A stretch of 64,000 nucleotides of DNA from Parus major (lineage: Eukaryota; Chordata; Aves; Passeriformes; Paridae). This document shows, piece by piece, positions 37,501-49,389 of the stretch. A program made the translations under genes and the position numbers. The notes under the pieces are model-generated. The model made no database searches. It was not told the DNA's origin and was given only the letters and a program-made list of their open reading frames with translations. How positions within the stretch are numbered: position 1 is the stretch's first letter; each line of letters begins with the position of its first letter. The stretch is taken from NCBI RefSeq assembly GCF_001522545.3, contig NC_031769.1, positions 131,082,490 to 131,146,489 on the forward strand, written 5' to 3'.

Positions 37501-39227
37501 ATGCTTTTCATAAGGATTTATTTTTAGTCTGCCTAAATATTTTTGCTGCTCCTCAGTGTGATTAATTGAAATCATGCCTTTTGCTCATCTTAAAATTCCA
37601 TGTGTGATTAGCTAGGTAATAAGAATGATAATAATGCTTTCCATGTCTTTGTTGGAAATTAGTCTAGATCATAATGAGAGATGTTTTATTACCGTGTCCC
37701 AAAGGAGAAGGAAAGCCCAGGTAAGGGAGGGGGAAGGGGCATGTGAACACCTACAGCTCTAAGCCACTGGTCAGAACAGGGTGGGTACTGCTGTGGATGT
37801 GGATGACTGAGAGAGGGCCAGCAGCCTGCTGCTTGCTGTCCATCTCTCACAGCACTCTCCTGTAAGGAGAACTTCTTTCTTGGCATTTTAAGGACAGATT
37901 TAGACAGGAACTGAACCAAAGCCCAGCACTTTTGAACCACAGGCTGATTTGCCATAGTTTGGACCCTGATATAAGGTATTGTGCACAGAGTGTATAATTT
38001 TTAAGGTATTTTTCATGGGCTTTACTGAAACACAGCTAGTATACTTGCATGTGGAAAAGCAAATACCCCCACTCTCTATCCTTCTAAAATCCAGTACTAT
38101 GAAAAGCACTTCAGAGCTTTGCTGTTTGTGTGTTAGTTTTCCAGTTTGGAGGAAGGCGTGATCTGTTTCTGGCACATCATGTGGCACTGGTTAGTTGCTT
38201 AATCCATTCTGTGTCATTCTTTTCCCAGGAAAAATATGTACTCAGTTGTCAAAGTCTTCCAAAACGTTGCTGATGCAAAATGTGTGGAAAGCGTAAATGT
38301 GTTTGTTGTATTTTGCTTTGCTGTCTAAAATTCATATTACATTAGTGTTCAGAGAAATAATTCTAGATTCTCTGAATGTCTGGGAAGCAAATTTATTGCA
38401 TTGTATTTACTGATAGAAAACATTGTTTCTGATAATATTTTCCTGCTGCAGCAGGTCATCCCTCTGTAAATCTGGATCCTTCATCGTAGCTAATAAACCC
38501 ACTCTCTGTTATGCCTGAAAGTTTCCAAATTGTTTCTTGTTAGGTAAAAGAGCTATTGCATATTTCCTGAGCATCTGGCCTCATGCCTGAGTCTGCTGCT
38601 TTGGAGGAAATGACTTAAACCTGACTTTTGTCACAGCCTCCACTCCATTTTTTATTGGATCCTTGCTACGTCTTGTTTTTGCAGCAGAAGCACTCCCTAG
38701 CCCTTAGGCCTGCAGATGCGTGGCTTTCCCAAAAATATATTGTTACAAATCAGGAAAATAGTACAGAAAACAGACATTTCAGTGCTTTTTGTACTTATTA
38801 TCACTCTGTAGCACGAAATGTAAGAAACTCAGTGATGATTCCAAACACTTATTTCCTCTGGAATAATCTGTATGTGGCGATAACACTTTTCATTTGTCTT
38901 CACTGTGAGCTTTCTCAGAGTCCATCTTTACAGTGCAGCATCTTTTTAGTCAGGCATTTTCTAAACCAGCACCTTATGCATTATGCATAACAGTCATGAT
39001 AAATAAAAAAGGGTGTTGCTGAACTAGAAACTTGAACCCTACAGTTTGCTTGTAGTCAGTTTCAAAGGTATAAATTTAGCACACTAATCAACAGCCACCT
39101 GTTTTAAAACAAAGTTTGTGATTCTATAGGTGAACATGTGACAGCTCAGGGTCTCATGGGTCCTGGGTCAGATCTAGAGCGTATTTGGGTCAGAATTCAT
39201 GTCCTGTTCTGGTCACTACCTGCTCCT
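34530..39227 (+). other. BAALC: presumed BAALC intron 1, nothing recognised
   Basis: Ordinary AT-rich DNA. A short imperfect GATGAAGGAG repeat occurs at 36660-36705. I recognise no exon, RNA gene or transposon. The antisense frame at 37689-37955 shows no family resemblance. Confidence 0.5.
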
Positions 39228-39600
39228 TTAAAATGAAGTGGGAGAATATTGTGGCAAACACACATGGAATAATTTTCTCCACAAATAATTGATTGTTTTG
39301 GCTAAGATTAACTTTGTCTCCTTACTGCAAGGCTTCATACCCTGCCCAAACTTCTTGACAGCATTAGCTACTGCAGCATTGCTGATTTTCTGAGTCACCG
39401 AAATTTTCAGGTCATCTTGAACCTTACTAAGATTATCTCTTTTGATGAAGTCTTTGCAGGAGATCCAGACAGACCTGCCCATGAGTTATTTGTGGTTTGA
39501 GAAGTTTCCTGTGCTCCTGATAGTTAAGGACTACAAAATTGTCCCCCATGATCTCTTTTCTATCTCTCTGTGCCAGATGCCAATCCATGACACAACTTTG
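39228..39600 (-). pseudogene. antisense coding-like relic, family unknown
   Basis: On the minus strand an 84-codon frame (39482 down to 39228) has coding-like composition, rich in Lys, Asp, Ala, Ile and Val, with SKVQDDLKISVTQKI and NAAVANAVKKFGQGMK. A second minus-strand frame, open just upstream (about 39590 down to 39435), overlaps its start in another phase and contains WHLAQRDRKEIMGDNF and HRKLLKPQITHGQVCL. Two abutting coding-like frames on one strand suggest an old reading frame broken by a shift, such as a retroposed gene or retroelement. I do not recognise the family. It is followed by very AT-rich DNA at 39628. Confidence 0.3.
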
Positions 39601-39627
39601 CTTTTTAGACCAGTTTTACTTTCACAA

Positions 39628-39825
39628 GTAAATATATTATTAATTATTATATAATTATTTTGTTATATTATTACATAAATATATTATGATAATATAATAA
39701 TTATATACTTATAATAATAACAGCATATAATTGTATTGCATGTTATTAGATAGTATATATTATATAGTTATATTATAATTATATAATTATACCATTAATT
39801 ATATATTAATTAATATTTCCCTCCT
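39628..39825. repeat. extreme AT-rich low-complexity tract
   Basis: About 200 bases almost entirely A and T, made of ATTATA and TAATTATA words, with many short self-complementary stretches such as TTATATAGTTATATTATAA. No function is assigned. Confidence 0.9.
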
Positions 39826-42744
39826 TTTCACATCATCTTTATACAATGGTGATACAAAATTCTTCATACAAAAATCTGATTAGAAAGACTTAAGAGTAAA
39901 AATTTCCTCTCCTCTTTATGAAATCTGTCATAAAGAATAATTCTTAGGTGTAACCAGGCTGTATGGAGAATTAGAGCAGCATGCATGCAATGTTTATCCT
40001 TAGTTATGTTATCATTAGTGTTGTCATTATAATAAAAGAAACCAGAAAAAATAAGAAATACAGGTCTAATATCTTAAATTTTCATTCTGTATTTTACATT
40101 TTCACTAACTTCTCTGTGATGAACACCCTATTTACTAATTTACTATTTCCTATTTATTTTTCAAAGCTTTTTTAGACAGCTCCCTCCCCATGTAAATGTG
40201 TGTAGGGTGAAGGGTTAGAGGTACATGATTTAAGCATTTAGAATGGACATAAGCTTGCAAATCTGTGAGCAGTTTTTCAGACTGCAGCTTTAAATAACTA
40301 TCTCCTAAACTACAAAATTGGGATGATGCTGTCTGACAATTTATGAAAACCCATTAAAAATTTTAAAATTACCATGTTTGTTTTGTTTTGTTGACAAGCA
40401 CACCAACCTAAGTTGCTTTCAGCTGCTTGCTCTGATTCCTGTGCTGCCTCCCAAGTTGTGCCAGTCTGACTGCTTGCGTCATTGGGGGAAGAATAAAGTC
40501 TAAGATTGATTTCAGATTAAAATAACCCTTTTTTCCCCTGGTGCTGCTGAAAAAGCATTTGTCAAACTCCAGCCTAAAGGATTTCTATTGGCATGGTAAG
40601 TGAGGCAAGTCTTAGTGTGTCTGTGCAGTCCAGCAAGCAAAGAGGAAGGTGCTGGTAAGCATTGCCATGGGAGGACAAGTTCTTTGTGAACTTGTGTGAC
40701 AACACTTTGTGCTGGAAATGTGGATTTGTGAGCAATGGGGCTGCTGCAGGCATGTTCTCCCTGTGGTCTCTTCCTGAGAGGGAACTCGTGTGTGTTCCTT
40801 AGAAACAAACCTGCTGATGTGCAATGAAATAGCTGTCACTGTCATCCTCCCCACAGAGACAGCGGCCTGGCAGCCCCCAAACCCCAACCAGCCATTCCTG
40901 AGGGAAGGTTCACCATCACACTCGTGAGCATTTAATAAGCACCCAGAAACCAAGTTTTGGGAACAGAGCCTTCAGAATATTGTAGCCTTGCCAGTTCATT
41001 TGAAAGTAAAATATGTGTATTTGACAGAGAATTAAGTTGAGATCTGTTGTTTCTCCTGGTCTAAAGGGGCCCACAGACTTGTCAGAGAAGATGAGAATAA
41101 AAACAGCATTACTGAACCTGTTCATTTAAATGTCTGCAGTGATTTAACAGCACTGATGTAAACTGAAGCTCTACCATGAAAGACCAAGGAGATTATTTAC
41201 CAAACCCCTGCTGTGAGGATGGCATAAATATCTTAACTGTTTTCTTGTATTAAACCACAATGAGGCAAGACCCTTAGAAAAGCCACCCTGCTGGCTTGTA
41301 AGTTCCAGATAGTACATAATAGAGTTAACTCTTCATTTTTGTGTGCTGTGCCAAATCCTAAATAGCAATGCAAAAATATTTGCTATTTTAAAAGCAACCA
41401 TGTGTTCCTAATCCTTTTTTAACATCATCTCTCTTTTGCAATCGTTTTGTGTTATGTATCTACTCTATAAAATAGGTGTTGGTTTATGGATTGCCAACAA
41501 ATCTTGTGTTCTTAACATCACTGCTTATGTATTCTCACAGCAATTTCTTCTTGGTGCTCATACATAAAGAGCAAGTCACTGAAACCATTAAACTGTTGCC
41601 CACTGTCTAAATCATCTATTTGCTAATGAAAACAAATTGTAAAATAGTTTCTTAACTTTGCAGTAGGACATATTACAGGATGAAATAAAAATTATTTTTG
41701 CCTAGTGTTGGTGACCACTAGGTCACCCATATAAAGATACCGTAGAGATACTGAAAGACTCCAATACTGATGCCTGATTTATATTTGACAAGTATAAAAA
41801 AAGTCACACGCCTGCAATGCGGGATGCAGCAAGTATGCTCAGGCTGCAAACTAACGGAGACAAAAAAATGAACCAAAGATACCATTTTCAGGACTGACAT
41901 TTTCCATCAGCCTCTGGAAATGGATTCATGTAAGAAACGTTTTTCTATGCAAGACCAAAAGATGCAACACAGTCTGATAAATGAACAATTGTACTTAATA
42001 ACAAAATGGCTTAGCTGACAGCTGTTTCAACCAGACAATTTAGTCAGAGGCCAGATGGCCAAAGAGACACATGGTGGAAAGTAATTTCGTAGGATGACTC
42101 CAGAGAAGGAAAAACTCATAATTTGGATGTTTGAAATGTCAAAGACTCAATTAATGGAATTAGTATGTAATTCCTAGTGCAGTCTGCCTGTTGAAAGCTG
42201 TGCCCAAGCTTGTTCTCAGAGCTGCACTGCAAGGTGAAGCACTGGACTCCTGGCTGAGAGCTCTGACTCACACGTGGCTCATTGCCTCTCCATCTCCCTT
42301 CCTGACAACTGGTCTTGTCTAAGATATCAGCATATGCCACTTACTTCTCCTCATCAAGTAATTTTTTGCCTCTCCTCTGGCCCTGTGGAGAAAAAGGAAG
42401 AAGTAAGACCTAAAACATAGGTAGGTGGGGAATTCTGAGAGATGTAGGAGAGGTGAGGTTTACTGCTGCCTTACTGAAATTGCATCTAAACTTAGACATT
42501 TGAACAACATCAGATTTTATATCTGGCAGAAAAAGAAGTTTCCAAAGGTAGAAGTGTTTTTCAAAAAATAGATTATAATATAGTATTTTCTTTTTTCATC
42601 TCTATTTTTTTTTCTATCACAAGCTAGATGACTGCATTATTAGTTACCACCACTACAAGCTAAAATGTCTCTGGAATACTCTGCCTCCATCTTCTGACTG
42701 CTCAGGGAAATGCAGTGACTAGTTGGTATTCAGACTCCTTAACT
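39826..42744 (+). other. BAALC: presumed BAALC intron 1, nothing recognised
   Basis: No exon, RNA or transposon is recognised. Open frames at 40512-40953 on the minus strand overlap one another and do not resemble known proteins. Confidence 0.5.
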
Positions 42745-42802
42745 CACAGAATCATAGAATGGCTTGAGCCAGAAGAGATCTTAAAGGCCTTTTAATTTCA
42801 CA
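42745..42802 (-). mobile_element. short CR1 LINE 3'-end fragment
   Basis: CACAGAATCATAGAATGGCT followed by TGAGCCAGAAGAGATCTTAAAGGCC is the reverse complement of a CR1 3' terminus, with the ATTCTRTG-type octamer ends visible as CAGAATCATAGAAT. Only ~58 bases are retained. Confidence 0.8.
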
Positions 42803-43962
42803 AAATGTTTTATATTTTCAACCAAGGCTTTGAATATTTGGGTGAAACTTCATTGAATTCAGTCATTGTCTTTGCTAGCTAATACTGACAAATGTTGCTT
42901 TCTATTGACAAATCATTTTTCTTACAGATTTCTGAAATAGAATTCAGGACTTTTTAATATCTTTAACACAACACTTGAATTCCTACCTGATTAATGCAGA
43001 AGGTTTTGATGACAGAGTGTCACTTTATACAGCAAAGGTTTGGTATTGGTTTTCCACATACTTTTTTCTCACTTAACTGTCTGTGACTACTTAATTTTTC
43101 TAGGTTTGACACTTGCATTACCAGTTAGTAAATTTGCCTTCTTTCTTACTCTTTTGACATAAAGCTCTTCATAAATAAGCTTTGACAAAAACTAATTTTT
43201 TTTTATTTTAGAGAGCAACATTAATGCATCCCACTTACTCCTTGTATTTGGATTTCAGACCCAGTGCTGCAACCAGATGTTGAGTGCTCTGCACTCACTA
43301 TAAATGACAACTGATTTTTGTTAATGCAGTAAGATGGGAAAATTAATTTATGCAGTTCAATATCATATTGTATGATGCCTGTGTATCCACACAGCTAGAG
43401 CAGAAAGCAAATTACTCATTTATTTGATTGCTGATAGATAAAGCAAATAAAATAAAGAAATAAATCTTTTTTCAATTTCTCAACTTCAAATGAAAAAATA
43501 TTCAAGGCAAGGCCATGCACAGAGCAACCTTTCCATCCGTATTTGTCTCATCTGTCATGTTCACATCTAACCCCTTAATTTCCCAGAACTGGAACAGGTT
43601 TAAGGTGGCCCTCTCTGGGTCTAAAGTTCAACTCTCAGTCTTGCAAGGATGTGTGTGTATGTAGAGAAGTCAGTGGAGATCTGCAGGTGACGAAAATCTA
43701 CTGATATGCTGCATTCATTTGACTGTTTTTCCAAGTTTTCTGAGCCAATGTTTCACAGAGCAGTAGACCATAGAAGAAAGACCAAATCATGTCAAATGTG
43801 AGGATGAAGATGCCTTAGGGGGGTAGACTGCTCTCACTGTGGTACTGTACCACACCTTGCATCACCAACGCAATCACAAAATGTGGCAAAATAGAGGGAT
43901 GCCAGAGCCAGCTACAAATTGCTCCTCAGTATTAATTGTCCAATTCCATGTGTCCCTACCAG

Positions 43963-44132
43963 GTCTTCTGGAGGATGGGAAATTGGCTCACACAGGTGTA
44001 TCTACAGCATCAGCCACAGCTGGAATGCTGAGCACTGAGAAGAGGAACAACTGTGGCTCTCAGTGTGCAAACACCATAGTTCACAGCATGGGAACTACAA
44101 CACAGAGACAGAATGGCTTCAGGACCACAGAG
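43963..44132 (+). CDS. BAALC: BAALC exon 2 (middle coding exon)
   Basis: BAALC (brain and acute leukaemia, cytoplasmic) is a small lipid-anchored protein of neural and haematopoietic progenitor cells. This exon follows a CCCTACCAG acceptor and ends ACAGAG before GTATGA. It enters with two bases completing a Gly codon (phase 1) and leaves in phase 0. It encodes LLEDGKLAHTGVSTAS, then TEKRNNCGSQCAN and TTQRQNGFRTTE. These align one after another with the mammalian GMLEDG, PEKKTNCETQCPN and LTQKQNGLQTTE segments, with about half the residues identical by my recollection. Length is 57 residues against about 56 in human. The frame upstream of 43963 is intronic read-through. The N-terminal exon with the MGCGGS-type acylation signal is not visible. 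Confidence 0.88.
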
Positions 44133-47100
44133 GTATGAGTATAATTATGCTCCCTAATGCCCAGCACTTTCTTCAAATTCAAGGTCTAAGTTGCTTTTGT
44201 GACAGCCTTTCTCTTTGTAGTGAAACTGTATTTAATGTCTTGAGTTATGAGTAAATGGCTGCACTATAGCCGTGGCATGATTGAACTGAGGACCCCTGGC
44301 AGTGCTTCATGCCTGAACGACCACAGAATTGATGTTTAATTTGTCAATCAGAGTAACACACACACTTGCTACAGTCAAAATGCCCCCACACTCATTTCTT
44401 TCCAACTCAGTCCAGCTGTGGCATGTATCATGCACACTATTTTGATTAATTAGCCAAAAAGGAACATGTCCTCCCTTAATTGCTGTTCTGCTTAAAATAT
44501 GGGCACTGCATGAACCCTGATTCATTCAAAGCTGGATATGAAGCTTGAAAAAGTCATTGTGTGTCTTTTCAATAACTTCAGTAGGCTTTGGATCAGATCC
44601 TCCCCCCTTTTCCCCCTTTCTTATGTGTTGTGTACCTTGTATACATTGTTAGAACAAGGCTATGGGGCTATACCAAAGATGAGCCCTCTCCTGTCACAGC
44701 TGCCTTCCCAGCCATCTGCCTCCTACAGGTTTCCACTTGTTGCCCTCTTTGCATAGCAGCTGCTGAGCTGCTGCAGATAACAGAAAGCCAAAATCTATGG
44801 CTGGTTTACTGCTTCCTTGGTTTCTCATATGAAAAGGTGTTAGGTAAAAAACTGGGGAAAGGAGACTTCCTTGTTTTCTGGGTTATCTGCAGATGTAGCA
44901 GATAAAGTCCTTTACGTGGTCCTTAGCATTTCTTGGGGAATCTCAGTTTCTACTTTGAGAAGTGCCATGCTGTTGTTGCTGCTTCCCCTACTTTTTCAGG
45001 GGAGTCTCCTCTTACTACAATATAATCTAATTTCACATCTGGGGAGAGTGAGACTGTAAAAGTTTGGCAATCACAGAATGTGCAGTCATGGGTGAATGTT
45101 TATATCCCTGTGGGAAACTGTCCAAGGTACACAGCACTCCCTTCCAGGTGAGCATGAATTGAGCCTTGAGGTGTTCCCAGAGTGGAATCATAAATAACAT
45201 CTTTTACATCTAGTTTTGTCCTTCGTGAATAGCATGCTCCCTGAATTTGCATTACCAGTTCCACAAAATTTGACACAGCAAATTTTAGTTTAGTTTAGTT
45301 TAGTAGTTAAAGTTGTAATATTGGCATTCAGTCTCCTACAGACAATGGTGAGTGGCCACTGTCCCCTAGGCTTTTTCACCATTCTTCAAGGGAAACAATT
45401 GGTTTTCTTATCTGTACAATACTGGCTGGCTGGATTGGCAGCCCTCTTGAGCATCATTTTTACCTTTTCTTCCAGGTTTTGCTTTAGATCCTTTTCTTTC
45501 TGTAACTCTTTGTGCAGCTGCTCAGTTTCCAAAGATAGTAACAATTCAGTCGTTTTCCTGCCCTCTATTTCCTCTCTCAGATTTTGTTTCACTCTGCGAT
45601 GGTTTTTTCCTACCTAATTTCTCCAGTAATTGTTTTTCTCTATGCTCTGCTGAAGCAAGTAGAATCTTAAAATTATCTTTCTCAGTTATAAGCTTGTTTT
45701 TGGGTTTCCAATTTTTCTTTTATTTCCCTCTTGAAAGCCAGTGATGACTTTAATACTCCATTTTCTGATTTCAAAGCAGCATGTTCTATAGATGATATAT
45801 TTGAGGGAAGAAGGACTCTGGTTCCCTTTTGAATGTAAGATTAGAGCACCTCCTATACTGCACACGTAATTGCTTTGTCTTTCCAGAATTTTTGGGCCAA
45901 TTCCTTGGTGCCTGGGAAGGAGCACATTCATATTTCTGTAGCTGGTTATCCCTGGCAAACTTGCTGGCTTCACCGATTCTTCCATCACATAAAAAATCAT
46001 GTAAGGGAGACACATGCCCCCCTTGTTTCCCGTGTTGTTTACAGATGTAGCAGGCCTGGGGGCCTTCCCTTTCTTACTCAGTATTATCTGCCTGTCTGAG
46101 ATCCTGGGAGACCTTCATGGACAATATTTTAGAGTAACCAGTATTTTAGAGTAACTCTGAGCCTGGTGAGGTGCCAGAGGCACAGTGTGGCAGCAGAGTA
46201 AGTCTGGACACGACCACAGTCCCTGATGCAAAATTGGCATGCATTGCACTTGAGTCTGGGCAAAGTCAGTAAGATCATTCACAAACAATGCAATTTCTGG
46301 CCTGTTGGAATGATGTCCACAAACTGCTGTTGATAAATGCACTGAGATCAGAATGCATAAGCAATGGGATTACTGTGGAATAAAGCTTCCCTGACAGGCA
46401 GCCCCATGGGGGAGGAGAGAGTACAGCCTGTTGACCATCCCAGGACACAAAGGCAGAGTCTCCTCTGACCTCCTTCCCCTGTTAAGTCATATCTATCTTG
46501 TTTTCTTTGAGGATGGTGGAAAAAGTTGTAGTTGACATAATTTCAGGCTTAAATGGAGTTTGAGTGTAAAGATTGTACAGGTTTTACTTTGTTAGCATAG
46601 GTGGGGCATGAAAAGGAATATGTATTTTCAAGTTCAGGCAAATTTCAGCTTTTGTTCTCAATTTGGGTCATTCCTTCGGCTTTATTACCATCAGTTGCGG
46701 TGTTTTAAACAGAGACTGACTGCAGCACCTCTGTGCAATTCCATTCTTTGCTTCTTGCCTCTCTCAGACATGAAACAAGCTCCCCTGGTGTCCCTGCTCC
46801 TTAGGCATGCACTGTTTGTTTCTGCTGAATTGCTTCCAATGTGGGCACTCCTTCTGGCTGAGCTTTGTCCTTTGACATTTTTCCACAGAAAGTGCCTCAG
46901 CACAGCATGTGGCAGAACGGCTACACCCACCTCATAAGAAGTTGTCCCCTCTTGGGAGTCACATCCTTAAACCAAGGGGTCTGAGCAAATGAAAAAGGGA
47001 ATTTGGATTGAGCTTCACCTTGTATTTGCTAACACACAATACATCAGTACGGGTCTATTTATTTTATACCTCCATTGTATTACCATCTTTTGTATTGCTA

Positions 47101-49284
47101 TGGTACAAAGATATTCCCAGGTGACATAAAAGATACTGCTGTATCTTTTCATGACATACTGCACCTCCAGGTGGGCAGGGACACATTCCACAACAGCATG
47201 ACATCTAGAGCCATGGGACTTCTGTAAATTAGAAGCCCAAATGCTTGTCATAGCCACTAGCTCACAGAGAAATTTTAATTGGTGAGGTTGGATGTGGTTG
47301 AACGGAACTACATAATTATTAATCCATTTTGAAAAAGACTTGGTCACAATTGATAATTACACTGTGTACCTGTCCTACTGTTTGAGAAAATTGTCTAATT
47401 TTGTAATTGAATGGAAAATTACTTCTGTATTGCACTTAGTAGGAAGTATGGGCATATTACCACAACACATTAATAACGTGAGTGTTGACTCTAATGGTAC
47501 TTCTCAGTGAAGTGTGGGCGCCTGCCCTGAGGCCCCATGACTGAAGATATCACCCTGCATTTTCTAGCTGAGAGATATTCAGTAACATGTATCTGTGCAG
47601 TTGCAGCTCAGTGCAAAGACAATTTCTAATGATAACTAAAACATTTACCACATTTACCATCTCCACATCTAATGCAGGTGCATAAGAAAGGAAGTTGTCT
47701 AAACTTCTTGTAGTCAAAAAAAATAAATATATGCGTGGAGAGAAAGTGTAATATTTAATTTAGGCTCCAGCTCTGGTCTGCCATTCTGCAACTCTGTTTT
47801 TCCACTGTTCTGGGAACCATAAGATGTGCATATAGTGTAAACACCTTAAGTTTAGATGCCTAGAGTTGAAAAACTGACTATCCCCTGCAACTCAATTTTA
47901 TTTACCTGAACATTCACATTGACTACAGTTTTTCTTCTGTCTCAACATGCTATAGAATACAGCACAATGCAGCACATGGTGCCCTCGGAAGAGTTGAGTT
48001 GTGCCATCAGCCTGTGGGTTAGCAGGGGATAAATCATGTCACCTCTCTGTTTCTCACTTTCTCCTGCATCAAGCTCTAAAGTAACCATCTGCCTTATCCC
48101 TTGATACTTGGTTATGACTTGTGCTGTTGAAAGGGAAAACTTTTGACACTGACTGTATCTGGGAAACTTTATTATCTTCTCATGATGGTAATGTCAAAAC
48201 AATGTAGAAGTAGAAGATGATGAGGAGGATGATGAAGATGATAATAAAAAAAGGAGTGCTAATACCAGTGAAGGTAACGGGTTGGTCAGGCATCTCTCCC
48301 AAAAAAGGTGGTATCCAGATTATGTCCCTGATTGACAATAATCTGGTTTAATTCTCATTTTAATCTTTGGCAAGTACTTGTATGAACAGGAGCACTGGAA
48401 GAGCAGATAGCAAATGAGCAGGTACATTCAGGCTGCAGAAAGTTGAAACAATACACAGCAGCAAATTAATGCCAGGTCATATATATGTACCTTGCACTTA
48501 TGTCAGTGTCAGACCTTTATCTGACATTATTTTACCTGGAACTCTTACTGTGTAAATAATGCCCAATTTACCTGGCATTCCTTACACTGACAAATAGTCT
48601 CATGGAACACTGACAATGCAATAATCAAACCCACCCAACTCAGCTGTGTGTCTCTATCAGCCCAGATCTGTCAAACCTATCCAATTTCCTGTGCATTATG
48701 TGTATTGCTTATGGCAACAAGCAGACAGTCTGGGAGATGGAAGAGTATAAACTTAAATTAGGGATGCACTTGCATGCCTCAGACAGACTGACATTTTTTA
48801 ATATTGAAAATAAACTGATGAAGCTCTGAAAGGTATCTATTGTGCTTGGGTCTTGTATGCAGGCAGAAGTAAGTGTTGCTTTAAAACTGTATTTTCACAT
48901 CAGAAATATAAAATTGAGTACAGAAAATTCTGTCTCAGGCTAGTGATTCACTACTCACAGTGACATCAAAAGGAACCTCTAATTTCCACTTCTGGACTGG
49001 AACCAGATTTATTTGCCCTGCTTTTATAGTACACACATGCAGAGATGATAATTATAGACAAAAAAGTTGATCCAAAGCCTACTGACATCCACTGCCTTTG
49101 TAGCAGATATAAAAGCTCAGTCCACGCTGAATGAGCAAGTTCTTCTGCATCACAGTGCTGTGCGAAGGATGCTGGAGGCATTCTGTTTATTAAGTAGAAC
49201 TGTTTTTATAAATTAGGAGTTAATCATCAATGACTCTTTCTGTTGTCATTGTGGAACTCACTTTACTGTTTAAAACTCTCACAG
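44133..49284 (+). other. BAALC: BAALC intron between the two visible coding exons
   Basis: Donor GTATGA at 44133, acceptor CTCTCACAG ending at 49284. Besides the antisense relic at 45386-46015, it holds a GAT/GAA-rich purine stretch near 48205-48255 and a short TTTAG tandem run at 45283-45303. No further exon is recognised. Confidence 0.75.
45386..46015 (-). pseudogene. broken antisense coiled-coil coding relic, possibly retroelement gag-like
   Basis: Minus-strand frames at 46013-45786, 46015-45686 and 45592-45386 lie end to end in different phases and look like one decayed coding region. The last frame is strongly heptad-like and rich in Glu, Lys and Leu (ETEQLHKELQKEKDLKQNLE), ending soon after KRAANPASQYCTDKK. 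Upstream there is another Lys/Glu-rich stretch (KREIKEKLETQKQ) in a second phase. At least two frame changes and internal stops are present, so it cannot make a protein. A Cys-rich stretch lies further upstream near 46200-46260. A coiled-coil gag of an endogenous retrovirus or a processed pseudogene are both possible; I cannot choose. No flanking LTRs are seen. Confidence 0.4.
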
Positions 49285-49389
49285 AGTAAATGGGACACAC
49301 AGAAAATGTCCACGCAAGAACTGGCCATTAATGTTACGAAAGGCATCAGACAAAGTGACAGAAGAAAAACAAAGAATTGTGCCAATTAA
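49285..49389 (+). CDS. BAALC: BAALC terminal coding exon
   Basis: Starts in phase 0 after a CTCTCACAG acceptor and reads 34 residues to a TAA stop at 49387-49389. It begins SKWDTQKMSTQELAINVTKG and ends SDRRKTKNCAN. Mammalian BAALC ends in a ~36-residue exon with KEVTINVTDSIQQMDRS and TKNCVN. INVT, the Q.DR core and the TKNC.N terminus are all retained, with two residues fewer. Together with exon 2 this gives 91 residues after exon 1, against about 92 in human. It is the final exon of the usual short isoform. Confidence 0.88.
   Translation, partial: SKWDTQKMSTQELAINVTKGIRQSDRRKTKNCAN

Noticed and set aside
43839..43962. 5' extension of the BAALC exon 2 frame as a start codon region
   Set aside because: Homology to BAALC begins at 43963 just after a CCCTACCAG acceptor. 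The upstream part does not resemble BAALC exon 1 and lacks the acylation motif.
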